NCBI GenBank assembly: GCA_013298775.1
Contig: JAAFIV010000027.1
Span: 1-64,000 of the forward strand
Length of the DNA: 64,000 nucleotides
Direction: 5' to 3'
Source: Ignavibacteria bacterium
GTDB taxonomy: Bacteria; Bacteroidota; Ignavibacteria; Kapaibacteriales; UBA4661
Made by a program: the position numbers and the translations under genes. Under the pieces are notes generated by a model. It saw only the letters and a program-made list of their open reading frames with translations, searched no databases and was not told the origin of the DNA. Position 1 is the stretch's first letter; each line of letters begins with the position of its first letter. This document shows positions 53,316-62,423 of the stretch, one piece after another.

Positions 53316-54452
53316 CTACCCTTCGCGCATTTCTTGAAGAATTGCTTCTAAAACTTCTACGGTGCGGCGGATGTCCTCTGTACGTGTGTCTTTGCTGACC
53401 GAAAAGCGCACGGCGGCTTTTGCTTCCGCATCAGCACGATTCATTGCTACCAGCACGTGTGAGGGTTGCAAGCTCCCCGACACACACGCCGAGCCGTTGG
53501 AAACCGCAATACCGCGCATGTCCATTGCTTGGAGGATTGCTTCGCCGTCGAGTTTCTCAGCATCCAGAAAGGAAATGTTGATGATATTGGGCAAGGCGGA
53601 ATGCTCGTCCTGCGGAGTATTGAAGCGGAACAGGGGGATTTTTTCCAACAATAGTTCTCGCAACAACAGCGTACATTCGCGCATATACGCGCCGCGCACG
53701 TCCATCTCTTTGCATGCAGCGCGGGCGGCGGCTTGGAAGCCGACAATCAACGCTGGCGATTCCGTTCCTGCGCGGCGATTTCGTTCCTGCGCTCCGCCGT
53801 GTTGGTGCGCTTTGAAGTCAATTCCTCGTCGGATAAATATTGCCCCAATGCCTTTTGGTCCGTGAATTTTATGTGCTGAAAGCGTGGCAAAATCTAATCC
53901 CAATGCTTTACAGTCCAAGGGGATTTTACCAAACGTTTGTACGGCATCGGTGTGAAAATACGCATTCGGAGCGGTCGCGCGAAGGTCTTGAAGAGGCTGA
54001 ATGATACCCGTTTCGTTATTGGCGTGCATGATGGAAATAAGTGTTTCTGCGCTATTGAGAGGATGTAGCTCCCACGCCTCGACGACACCATGTTCGTTTA
54101 TTGGCAAAACATACACGGCAATTCCTTGTTTCTCCAATTCCTCTGCTGGATGCAGCACTGCATGATGCTCAATCCCGCTTACGGCAAGCTGTTTGACCAT
54201 TCCAGCAGAACACATACTTTTCAGTACGGCATTGTTGGATTCTGTGCCACCGCTCGTGAAAATGAGTTCCGCCGGATGCGCACCAATGAGGTGTGCAAGC
54301 TCTTCGCGAGCATCTTCAATGGCGACACGCGCCTTCCTGCCGATACTGTACACCGACGACGCATTGCCAAAATCCTCGCGCAACCATGGGAGCATTGCTT
54401 CCAAAACGTGGTCGTCGAGGCGTGTAGTTGCGCTATTATCGAGATAAATCAT
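53316..54452 (-). CDS. Cysteine desulfurase (NifS/IscS family)
   Basis: 378 residues. YLDNSATTRLDD begins it. FTSGGTESNNAVLK, IEHHAVLHP, ISIMHANNETGIIQP and the PLP-lysine motif LSAHKIHGPKGIGA follow, and the mobile-loop cysteine lies in NGSACVSGSLQPSHVL. It removes sulfur from cysteine for iron-sulfur cluster or tRNA modification. No iscU or mnmA is adjacent, so I cannot say which pathway it serves. Confidence 0.95.
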   Translation of the reverse strand: MIYLDNSATTRLDDHVLEAMLPWLREDFGNASSVYSIGRKARVAIEDAREELAHLIGAHPAELIFTSGGTESNNAVLKSMCSAGMVKQLAVSGIEHHAVLHPAEELEKQGIAVYVLPINEHGVVEAWELHPLNSAETLISIMHANNETGIIQPLQDLRATAPNAYFHTDAVQTFGKIPLDCKALGLDFATLSAHKIHGPKGIGAIFIRRGIDFKAHQHGGAQERNRRAGTESPALIVGFQAAARAACKEMDVRGAYMRECTLLLRELLLEKIPLFRFNTPQDEHSALPNIINISFLDAEKLDGEAILQAMDMRGIAVSNGSACVSGSLQPSHVLVAMNRADAEAKAAVRFSVSKDTRTEDIRRTVEVLEAILQEMREG

Positions 54453-54504
54453 AGTGAAAATGGACTAAAAATGCGAATTAAAAGTTAAACTACGTTGTTG
54501 ATTT

Positions 54505-54640
54505 TTTTTGACACTGATTGGACTAATTTCACTGAAGAACACAGATTTTTCGACAATACAGCACTGCCTTGACTTTATCTACGATATCTGTATATCAGCG
54601 TTTATCAGTGAAATCAGTTCAATCAGCGTCAAAAACTCTC
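54505..54640. repeat. Large inverted repeat (TTTTGACACTGATT type)
   Basis: TTTGACACTGATTGGACTAA continuing TTTCACTGA and, inverted, TCAGTGAAATCAGTTCAATC continuing AGCGTCAAAA form imperfect arms of about 30 bp around a 65-bp spacer. It lies between the cysteine desulfurase start and the end of the channel-like gene. The arm sequence resembles a widespread intergenic repeat in environmental bacteria. Confidence 0.85.
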
Positions 54641-54674
54641 TTTTAATCCGCATTAAAAATTCTACGATACAATG

Positions 54675-56348
54675 CTATTGCAAAATTTGACTAATCAAAC
54701 TCACACTAAAAATGGAGAGCAAAAACCAGCCAATCGCGCCTTCCAATACCGCGAGATAGCGCGATATGCCTCGTGCTTGAATCTCGCCATAGCCAAGCGT
54801 TACGAAAGCATTTAGGCTCAGTGCTGTTGCGTTCAAGAGGCGCGAAACAAGCGTAATAACGAGCAATCCCAGAAAATATCCGCCTCCGATGACGAGCGAC
54901 ATAATTTTCTTGCCTTGCGCAAGGCTTTCCCACTTGTCGTGCAAGGATTGTAAATAATCACGTTCATTCAGAAACCATGCTTGCATGCGATAGTATTGCA
55001 AATGCCCGTAATACATGGGTTTCCCAAGCTGCGCCAGTATTGGTGGGACTTTGGCGTGCGAATCAATGAGGGCGTTTCGTATGCGGTCGAGATTCGCCAG
55101 AACTTTATCGTGGTCTTCGCGGTGAATATCGGTATTGAACAGTGCATGGGTGAAGCGGAATTTGCCAAGTTCATCGGGCTGACTAGGAAAGAAAAAGTAA
55201 ATAGCAGCAAAAAAGAGCAACACATACATTGAGTAAATAAGCGATTTTACTGGCTCCGTGCCGTATTCGCAGAAGGTTTTCAAAAAGCTATTTAATTGCC
55301 ACTCCAACCAGGTTTTTGGCGAGGGCATTTGGTCGTGCTTCAGCTTATACCAACGTGTTTGCATATCTTTCATTTCCACGTAACAGGCATCTTGCGATTC
55401 ATCTTGCCAATTTTTGCTGTACACGTTGTAAAAAAAACTATACGTTTTCAGCAATGCCTCGTAGTCTTCTTGATTGACCACATTCGCGCCATTGACGGTA
55501 TCGGCAACGGTCAGGCGGAAACCGCTAAATTGCTTCCAACGCAGTGTTGTTGCGCGTTCTGGGGAATTAAACGCTTCGTACAATACCGAGCCAGTGAATT
55601 TACAATGCTCAATACTCAATTTATTCAAAATCGTTGGTGTAAAACTCCAAACTCCGTGAATAGTGTCGTCTTGAATCTCTAGTGTCCGCAAAAACCCAGA
55701 AATCTCCACCTGACTTGTGCTATCGAACAAGGTTTTTTCAATGCCAAAGGTAGGAATGGGATTATTGAACGGTGCAAAAATGGAAACAAAGCCCTGCACA
55801 CGAGACTCCTCAACGCCGCTTGCGTTGATGGTATTGGAAGCCAACGCGAGCGAGCCAATCACGCATCGGTCGAGAGCAAGATTTACCAAGCCTTCCACAG
55901 GAACGGCAGTGGCAATCTGGGTTTGGAAAATGCCCAAATTATCTAATGCGCATTGCTGAAAACCCAAGTATTCATCAATGGTGCAATTGCCAAAGATGAG
56001 ACTATTTTTGAATGCAAACTGCTTGAATTTCAAAGAGGAAAAACTACATGAATCAAAGCGAAGTTGGACACGCATGGTAATCTGTCCGCGCTCGTTGCCA
56101 GCAATTTTGAGCAATTTTTCTCGCCAAAGGGTCTCTTTTTCAGGGTCGGTGAGATTGGAATCGGAGCGAATAGTACAATGCTTGAATTGTAAATTTGACG
56201 TAGAAACCGCACCCATAAGAAGAACTTCCGACAAAGCGAAGGAACGATTTTCAATAACAACAAGTTCTGGAGCCTGAGCAAATACGGGACGTTGAAAAAA
56301 AACAACCCCAAGAAAAAGGAGACAAACAAGAAGGAAAATGCGACGCAT
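54675..56348 (-). CDS. Periplasmic beta-helix protein fused to a potassium-channel-like domain
   Basis: 557 residues. A signal peptide (RIFLLVCLLFLGVVFFQRPV) is followed by about 300 residues of short strands with regular Phe/Cys/Leu spacing (LQFKHCTIRS, LRFDSCSFSSLKFKQFAF, LIFGNCTIDEYLGFQQCAL), resembling a pentapeptide-like beta-helix. The C-terminal part has a membrane segment (LIYSMYVLLFFAAIYFFF), a soluble linker, another (IMSLVIGGGYFLGLLVITLV), then a pore helix and filter-like TLGYGEI and a final helix (AIGWFLLSIFSVSLISQI). TLGYGEI matches the TVGYGD filter of two-helix potassium channels in shape; the Asp to Glu change is notable. Ion conduction is inferred. Confidence 0.78.
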   Translation of the reverse strand: MRRIFLLVCLLFLGVVFFQRPVFAQAPELVVIENRSFALSEVLLMGAVSTSNLQFKHCTIRSDSNLTDPEKETLWREKLLKIAGNERGQITMRVQLRFDSCSFSSLKFKQFAFKNSLIFGNCTIDEYLGFQQCALDNLGIFQTQIATAVPVEGLVNLALDRCVIGSLALASNTINASGVEESRVQGFVSIFAPFNNPIPTFGIEKTLFDSTSQVEISGFLRTLEIQDDTIHGVWSFTPTILNKLSIEHCKFTGSVLYEAFNSPERATTLRWKQFSGFRLTVADTVNGANVVNQEDYEALLKTYSFFYNVYSKNWQDESQDACYVEMKDMQTRWYKLKHDQMPSPKTWLEWQLNSFLKTFCEYGTEPVKSLIYSMYVLLFFAAIYFFFPSQPDELGKFRFTHALFNTDIHREDHDKVLANLDRIRNALIDSHAKVPPILAQLGKPMYYGHLQYYRMQAWFLNERDYLQSLHDKWESLAQGKKIMSLVIGGGYFLGLLVITLVSRLLNATALSLNAFVTLGYGEIQARGISRYLAVLEGAIGWFLLSIFSVSLISQILQ

Positions 56349-56506
56349 ACAACCCCGTGAGCAGTAAAAAGTGAATGAAAGAATCGTACTATCAAGCTAT
56401 CAACTATCAACTATCAACGACGTGAAAGATACGCCAAATCAGGGAGGGAAGCAAATGCTATCATACATGCTCTCATGCGTAACACCTACGGAGCAATGAT
56501 ACCAAA

Positions 56507-57163
56507 TTACACAACCCGAGCGGAAAGAGGCGTAAAATCAAGCGGTGTGGGCGCAAGTTCGGCAACGTCGTCGTTCACCGTTACTAAATACAATCCTGCC
56601 TCGAAGACCGCATCACGCTGTGCTTTTGAGACCGTATCTACCGCCGCAATGATGCCAAAGAGCGTCATTCCTTTGTATTGCGGATGAAACATCGGAAAGC
56701 GTTCCAATTGCCGGACGGTCTGCTCAATACCCCGTTTGTCGAGAAGGCTTTTTACTTCTACGATAAAGCCAATGTTTTTTTCACCATTGACAAAACCAAA
56801 TCCATCAAGTTCCTGCAATTCACCGCCATTCTGCGCTTGTACGCGGGTTTGGAACTCGGTAATGCCGAAGGTCTTCCGCAGAATCGTTTGCACCGAAGGC
56901 AAGAGTAGTCCTTCGGTAAAGTAGCCGAATTTATTTCCCAAGCCGCCAATTTGCTTGCTCAGTTCTTTTATTTGGCGGTCGAGAGCTTTTGCGCGGCGGT
57001 CGGCGGCTTCTGCACGAAGGTCGGCAGCTTCTGCACGAAGGTCGAGAGCTTCTGCGCGGCGGTCGGCGGCTTCTTGCGAGGCGGCAACTTGCTCTTTAAA
57101 GGCTTCCGTACTTAAAATACTCTGCGCAACAAGTGTTTGCAATTCTTCAAGGCTGGTTGTCAT
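56507..57163 (-). CDS. PD-(D/E)XK-like coiled-coil protein, tandem copy 1
   Basis: 218 residues. Paralogue of the genes at 57204 and 13611: an Ala/Arg/Glu-rich coiled coil, IGGLGNKFGYFTEGLLLPS, then ELDGFGFVNGEK and FIVEVKSLLDKRG, giving the Asp and E-x-K of a PD-(D/E)XK core. It is nearly identical to the next copy apart from 21 extra residues in the coiled coil built from RAEAADL/RAEALDL heptads. The DNA there shows corresponding direct repeats, so heptads have been gained or lost by slippage. Function unknown; nuclease activity inferred. Confidence 0.82.
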   Translation of the reverse strand: MTTSLEELQTLVAQSILSTEAFKEQVAASQEAADRRAEALDLRAEAADLRAEAADRRAKALDRQIKELSKQIGGLGNKFGYFTEGLLLPSVQTILRKTFGITEFQTRVQAQNGGELQELDGFGFVNGEKNIGFIVEVKSLLDKRGIEQTVRQLERFPMFHPQYKGMTLFGIIAAVDTVSKAQRDAVFEAGLYLVTVNDDVAELAPTPLDFTPLSARVV

Positions 57164-57203
57164 AAGAATAAAAAAATAAAAGGGAGAATATCACTTCATA
57201 TCT

Positions 57204-57797
57204 TCACGCAACCCGAGCGGAAAGAGGCGTAAAATCAAGCGGTGTGGGCGCAAGTTCGGCAACGTCGTCGTTTACCGTTACTAAATACAATCCTGCCTCG
57301 AAGACCGCATCACGCTGTGCTTTCGAGACCGTATCTACTGCCGCAATGATGCCAAAGAGCGTCATTCCTTTGTATTGCGAATGAAACATCGGAAAACGTT
57401 CCAATTGCCGGACTGTTTGCTCAATACCCCGTTTGTCGAGAAGACTTTTTACTTCTACGATAAAGCCGATGTTTTTTTCACCATTGACAAAACCAAATCC
57501 ATCAAGTTCCTGCAATTCCCCGTCATTCTGCGCTTGTACGCGGGTTTGGAACTCGGTAATGCCGAAGGTCTTCCGCAGAATCGTTTGCACCGAAGGCAAG
57601 AGTAGTCCTTCGGTAAAGTAGCCGAATTTATTTCCCAAGCCGCCAATTTGCTTGCTCAGTTCTTTTATTTGGCGGTCGAGAGCTTCTGCGCGGCGGTCGG
57701 CGGCTTCTTGCGAGGCGGCAACTTGCTCTTTAAAGGCTTCCGTACTTAAAATACTCTGCGCAACAAGTGTTTGCAATTCTTCAAGGCTGGTTGTCAT
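57204..57797 (-). CDS. PD-(D/E)XK-like coiled-coil protein, tandem copy 2
   Basis: 197 residues from ATG 57797, the same start context as the neighbouring copy. It differs from copy 1 at a handful of residues (for example DGELQ for GGELQ, HSQYKG for HPQYKG, final RVA for RVV) and in lacking 21 coiled-coil residues. All candidate catalytic residues are kept in both, so neither copy looks decayed. The 40-bp gap between the copies suggests a recent tandem duplication, now co-transcribed. Confidence 0.82.
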   Translation of the reverse strand: MTTSLEELQTLVAQSILSTEAFKEQVAASQEAADRRAEALDRQIKELSKQIGGLGNKFGYFTEGLLLPSVQTILRKTFGITEFQTRVQAQNDGELQELDGFGFVNGEKNIGFIVEVKSLLDKRGIEQTVRQLERFPMFHSQYKGMTLFGIIAAVDTVSKAQRDAVFEAGLYLVTVNDDVAELAPTPLDFTPLSARVA

Positions 57798-58052
57798 GGT
57801 ACACAATGAGAAACGGTGAGTAAACGAATTGCTACAAAAATACGCATTCTTTTGGAAATTTGCGTGGTGAGTGTAAAAATCTCCCTTCATTTGAAAAAAG
57901 TGGCATTGAATTTGCTTTCTACTGAAAAAGCAGAAAAGAAACTGTCAAAAAAAATCCTTCTTTGCTTTTCTCATTGCGCAGCTATGGTTTTGCGCGAATT
58001 TCACCGAAAAATTCCCATGCGAATATTTTCCACGAGAATTTCATTTACCGCT

Positions 58053-59009
58053 ATGAATGCACCCTTTTTCTTGACCAATTCTCGCTTTGCCAAACACACT
58101 CTTGTTGTGGCAGCGTCATATTTACTTGTGCTTTCGATGTGTAGTGTCCGTACATCCGCGCAAACAGGAGCATTTGCAACAAACACGAAAAAAATTGCGG
58201 GCGGGAAGTCTGCGCCGCAAAGCGCGGAATATTCTTCTAAAGCAGGCAGTATCTGGCTTTCATTGGATGTTGTGGAACATCAATACAACGCATCGGGGTC
58301 GGAGCTTGGCAAAGAAAAATACCGCTCCGATGTGGATTTGCAAGTCATTGACAGCGCGAGTAATCGCCAATTATCTGTGCGTTCGGGCGAAACTATTCAG
58401 CTTCAGCCAAAGCGCACATACTATATCATGCTTTCGGATATTCCCCAGCGATACGGCATGGTTACAAAGCTCGCAGGACAACAAACACAGGTACTCCGCA
58501 CACCAAAAGCAACCGCAAACGACGACGTGATGTTTGAGCGGAAATTTGTGTTGAATTCTCGTCCGGGAACAGCAACGGCGCGGGAACTCGGCGCGTCGCA
58601 ACGCATTCCTTCGGGACTTGGCACGCCAGCGCAGCGCAAACTCCCGCCGCCAGAAATGGATGATGAAATGGAATCCAATTCATTCCCATCAGCATTTTCC
58701 AAAACACCTGCGAAAGCAGGTATTGGTGCGTCGAAGATGAATAATCTGAACTATTATGTGATTCAGTATTGCTCGCTAAAAAATCAGACGGATGCTCTGG
58801 AAGCACGGTCGTTCCTCATGCGAAATGGCATTCGAGATGCGCGAGTGGAAATTTTTGTAGATAAATTTGGCGAATCCTATTACCGCCTCCGCTCTGGTTC
58901 GTACAACGACCTTTCCCTAGCGAAAATGACCGTCGAGCAAACACTCTGGAAGAACCGTAAATTCTTGGGTCTGAAGCAAAAACCAATTATTGTGCGGGCG
59001 GGAGTATAG
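58053..59009 (+). CDS. Secreted protein with C-terminal SPOR-like domain
   Basis: 318 residues from the chosen ATG, giving a good signal peptide (FAKHTLVVAASYLLVLSMCS, ending TSAQ). The central 120 residues form a beta-rich domain with no recognised family. The last 75 or so (YYVIQYCSLKNQTDALEARS, YYRLRSGSYNDLSLAKMTVE) resemble a SPOR domain, which binds denuded peptidoglycan at septa. ATG 58017 is an alternative start. Likely periplasmic, linked to the cell wall. Confidence 0.7.
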   Translation: MNAPFFLTNSRFAKHTLVVAASYLLVLSMCSVRTSAQTGAFATNTKKIAGGKSAPQSAEYSSKAGSIWLSLDVVEHQYNASGSELGKEKYRSDVDLQVIDSASNRQLSVRSGETIQLQPKRTYYIMLSDIPQRYGMVTKLAGQQTQVLRTPKATANDDVMFERKFVLNSRPGTATARELGASQRIPSGLGTPAQRKLPPPEMDDEMESNSFPSAFSKTPAKAGIGASKMNNLNYYVIQYCSLKNQTDALEARSFLMRNGIRDARVEIFVDKFGESYYRLRSGSYNDLSLAKMTVEQTLWKNRKFLGLKQKPIIVRAGV

Positions 59010-59050
59010 ACGAGAACAAAAGGAAAAAGAATGGAAATTTCTGTAATAAA

Positions 59051-59095
59051 AAAAGCATCGCCAAGCACGTATTTATCACGCTTGGCGATGCTTTT
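59051..59095. terminator. Bidirectional terminator
   Basis: AAAAGCATCGCCAAGC (59051-59066) and GCTTGGCGATGCTTTT (59080-59095) form a perfect 16-bp stem with A- and T-runs on either side. It serves the convergent SPOR-like gene and msrA. Confidence 0.93.
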
Positions 59096-59126
59096 TTCTG
59101 ATGATTTTTGCTCTCTGTGCAAAGGA

Positions 59127-59825
59127 TTATTTCTTCAATTTATCCTTGAACACTGCTTCAAACTTTTCTACTTTCGGACGCACAACAAACGCGCAGTAGC
59201 CTTGATTGGGATTGCTATTGAAATAATTTTGATGATACTTTTCGGCGGGATAAAACTTCGGCAGTGCGGCAATTTCTGTAACAATTGGCTTATCGTACGC
59301 ACCTGATTTGTCTAATTCCACCTTGTATTTTTCAGCAATTTGCTTTTGCTTGTCGTTATGGAAGAACACAACTGAGCGGTATTGCGTGCCAACGTCGTTT
59401 CCTTGACGATTGAGTGTTGTGGGGTCGTGGGTTTTCCAAAATATCTTCAATACCTCATCGAAACTGACTTTGGTGGGGTCGAAGGTGATTTGAATGCACT
59501 CCGCATGTCCTGTTGTGCCAGAGCAAACTTCCTCGTAGCTTGGATTTGCTGTTTTCCCGCCCGCATAGCCTGATACCACTGTATAAACGCCATCAAGACG
59601 TTGGTAAATGGCTTCCGTACACCAAAAGCAGCCGCCGCCGAAGGTTGCGGTGTCGAGCTTTCCAGCTGCCGCAAGTGCTTCCATTTCCGATGTTGTCATG
59701 GATATGTTCCTTTCCGAAGAAGATTCTGAAGAAGATGATGTTTTGGGAGTGTCTGCGCTGCATGAAACGCCAAAGAGCAGTCCTAATGCGACGCATAGTC
59801 CCGAAAAAAAGCGATTGTTCACCAT
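59127..59825 (-). CDS. msrA: Peptide methionine sulfoxide reductase A, exported
   Basis: 232 residues. TATFGGGCFWCTEAIYQRLDG carries the catalytic cysteine in the GCFWC motif. YAGGKTANPSYEEVCSGTTGHAE (in part), THDPTTLNRQGNDVGTQYRS and a closing PNQGYC complete MsrA. It repairs oxidised methionine. An N-terminal hydrophobic stretch ending LLFGVSCS suggests a lipoprotein, so the enzyme is probably periplasmic. ATG 59825 starts that signal; the longer frame upstream is not conserved. Confidence 0.94.
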   Translation of the reverse strand: MVNNRFFSGLCVALGLLFGVSCSADTPKTSSSSESSSERNISMTTSEMEALAAAGKLDTATFGGGCFWCTEAIYQRLDGVYTVVSGYAGGKTANPSYEEVCSGTTGHAECIQITFDPTKVSFDEVLKIFWKTHDPTTLNRQGNDVGTQYRSVVFFHNDKQKQIAEKYKVELDKSGAYDKPIVTEIAALPKFYPAEKYHQNYFNSNPNQGYCAFVVRPKVEKFEAVFKDKLKK

Positions 59826-60081
59826 AGGGATATTCCTTGTAGTGTGAGAATTGGTACTGTGAGAATTGCATAATTTAATTTCCCAGATTTGACCTATTCT
59901 CCCAGCGAAAAGGTTTGTCCAGAAAATATACAACACGGATGAGAACGTATTTTCGTGCATGAATGCTCTGGTACGAATGCCATCGGCAAAAAGATTCACC
60001 GAAAAGATTCATTGAAAAAATTCATTGCAGAAAATGAGAATTCTCCTTGCTTTTTGTAAAATCGGCTGCTTATATTGGTAG

Positions 60082-62196
60082 ATGTTTATTTTGTTATCAC
60101 ATACTCTATTACGCCGTTTCTGGGATTGCACGATTCTTCGTATCACGCTATGTGTGTGCTGTGCGCTTATTGGTCTCGAACCCGCATCAGCACAGGATGT
60201 GAATGATAGTAATGATGTGTTCTTCCCTAGTGCGGAAAAAATCTCAAACCCACAACAACGTGCGGAGGCTTTGCTGCGTCTTGCATGGGAGAAACGTGCT
60301 ACCAACCCCGTAGAATCTATTGTTGCGGCGCAAAAAGCGTTGACAATTGCAAAAAAAATTCAACAAGATTCGCTCATAGGTACAGCGCACCGTTTTATGA
60401 GCGTCGCCTATCGCAACACCAGTGAATACGCCAAAGCCGCCGAAAACGCCTTCTCCGCACTGCGCTCCGACGAAAAGCGCAAAGACAGCCTCAGCATTGG
60501 ACATTCCTTGAATACGATTGCAGGAATTTTACGGTTTCAAAAAGATATTGTAAAATCAGAAGAATATGCTCGTAAAGCACTCGCTATCGCTGAACGCCTG
60601 AAAGATAAACGATTGCAAGCATACGCGCATTTGAATATCGCAGAAGCACAACACGAAATAGGGCTGTATGGAACAGCAATCATCAGCGCAGAGAAAGCTC
60701 TTGCCATCTGGGAAGAATTGAAACAATATAATTACATTGCCGTTGTGAAATCGGTGATTGGCAAAGAGCTAATTTCTATGGGCAAAGTACAAGAAGGGGA
60801 GCGGCTTATAGAGCAAGCACTCAGTATCTTTGAAGAGCATCAGCAATATCACGACGTTGCGCTGACATTGAACCGTCTGGCGCGGTTCAAGTACGAAAAA
60901 AATGCGCTTCAAGAAGCAGAAATGCACGCGCTTCGTGCATATTTGCTTGCCCAAAATATTCACTCGCAATTTCACGAACAGGAAGCCGCCAATATTCTCG
61001 CGCTGTGCTATGAAAAAGAAGGAAAATTCCGCGAAGCACTGCAATTCAATAAAAAACATCAGCAAATTCACGATTCTATTTTTGCGGAGTCTGCCACGCG
61101 GAATGTGCAGCTTTTACAGATTGAATACGATACGCGTGCCAAAGAGCAACAAATTGACCTTTTACGCGACCAGCAGCAATTAAGCCTTTTCTCACGCTCT
61201 ATCTTGATTGCGGGTATTTTGGTCGTGTTGCTGATTGCTGCCTTGCTCTATGTACGCTATCGGCAGTCGTCGGACGAAATTCGCGTAACAAGTTCTCGCG
61301 CAGAACGCCTTGCCGATTTGAACGATGATTTACGCCTAGCACACATTGAAGCGGAGGAGCAAAATCGCCACCTTCGGCTTGCCCAGCTTGAGATCCAAGA
61401 CCAGAACTTGCGTTTAGCGGATTTGAATAACGAAAAAAATATGATTTTGGGAATGGTCTCGCACGACCTCAAAAATCCTATTGTCGCGCTGCAAGGCTTA
61501 TCGGAGATGATGCTTTCCGAGAAATTGACCGATGACCAAAATCAAGAATTTGCACAAATTATCAACGAGACATCGAATCGGATGTTTACGCTTGTGCGTA
61601 CCTTCCTTGATTTTGCACGCATGGAAGATGGGCGCATGCGTTTGCAGCCAATTGAGTTCGACCTAAATTCTGTTGTTTCAATGATGGTCGAAGATTATCG
61701 TCGCAGAGCGGAAGCGAAATCTATCACGCTGCATTTTTCGCCGCATTTCGAGCCATTGCTTGTTTTTGCTGATGAAATCGCTGCAAAGCAGGTACTGGAT
61801 AACATTATTTCCAACGCTGTGAAATACACACCGCAAGGGAAAAATGTTGCTGTTCGTATTTTGCCAATTCAAACACTTCCGCAAGGAATGGTGCTGATGC
61901 GCGAGGATATAGCAAACCTCGACGACCTAGAATTTGAAGCAAAAACCACGCACATTCGTGTAGAGATCATGGACGAAGGTCCTGGTTTTACAGAGGAAGA
62001 TAAATCAAAACTTTTTGGGAAATTTGCGCGGCTTTCCGCCCAACCAACGGGCGGCGAAAGCTCTACGGGGCTTGGTCTTGCCATTGCTAAAAAATTGATT
62101 GAACTTATGAACGGACGTATTTGGTGCGATTCCGAGTACGGCGAAGGAGCGGTTTTTTGTGTGGAATTGCCGTGTCCAGTAGTTTCCAACGTGTAG
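60082..62196 (+). CDS. TPR-containing sensor histidine kinase
   Basis: 704 residues. A signal-like hydrophobic N-terminus (LRITLCVCCALIGLEPASAQ) is followed by TPR repeats (IGTAHRFMSVAYRNTSEYAK and more), a membrane segment (ILIAGILVVLLIAALLYVRY) and a coiled coil rich in LRLA/LADLN. The kinase core shows the H-box GMVSHDLKNPIVALQG, the N-box DNIISNAVKYTPQGK, and the G-boxes DEGPGFTEEDK and GLGLAIAKKLIELMNG. It should autophosphorylate and pass the phosphate to a response regulator; none is adjacent. The architecture mirrors the adenylate cyclase at 51147. Confidence 0.93.
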   Translation: MFILLSHTLLRRFWDCTILRITLCVCCALIGLEPASAQDVNDSNDVFFPSAEKISNPQQRAEALLRLAWEKRATNPVESIVAAQKALTIAKKIQQDSLIGTAHRFMSVAYRNTSEYAKAAENAFSALRSDEKRKDSLSIGHSLNTIAGILRFQKDIVKSEEYARKALAIAERLKDKRLQAYAHLNIAEAQHEIGLYGTAIISAEKALAIWEELKQYNYIAVVKSVIGKELISMGKVQEGERLIEQALSIFEEHQQYHDVALTLNRLARFKYEKNALQEAEMHALRAYLLAQNIHSQFHEQEAANILALCYEKEGKFREALQFNKKHQQIHDSIFAESATRNVQLLQIEYDTRAKEQQIDLLRDQQQLSLFSRSILIAGILVVLLIAALLYVRYRQSSDEIRVTSSRAERLADLNDDLRLAHIEAEEQNRHLRLAQLEIQDQNLRLADLNNEKNMILGMVSHDLKNPIVALQGLSEMMLSEKLTDDQNQEFAQIINETSNRMFTLVRTFLDFARMEDGRMRLQPIEFDLNSVVSMMVEDYRRRAEAKSITLHFSPHFEPLLVFADEIAAKQVLDNIISNAVKYTPQGKNVAVRILPIQTLPQGMVLMREDIANLDDLEFEAKTTHIRVEIMDEGPGFTEEDKSKLFGKFARLSAQPTGGESSTGLGLAIAKKLIELMNGRIWCDSEYGEGAVFCVELPCPVVSNV

Positions 62197-62227
62197 TGAG
62201 CCTTTCCTTGGTATTCTGAAAAAAATC

Positions 62228-62381
62228 GTAACTGGTCAGGTCTTGAAAGTTTATCCACGAATCGCACGAATCCTCACAAATAAAGAGGTTTGAACAAATT
62301 ATCTTTCAAAAAAAAATGTCCTTGATTCGTGTCAATTCGTGTGATTCGTGGACATTTTTGACAACAGACCTGACCAGTTAG
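62228..62381. repeat. MITE-like palindromic element
   Basis: TAACTGGTCAGGTCT at the left and AGACCTGACCAGTTA at the right are perfect 15-bp terminal inverted repeats. Inside, CCACGAATCGCACGAATC and its near-complement GATTCGTG...GATTCGTGG make a second inverted pair. It has no coding capacity and fills the gap between the kinase and ackA. Confidence 0.88.
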
Positions 62382-62423
62382 AAAAAATCTTACGTATTTC
62401 TCCAATCATATCCAACAAACACC

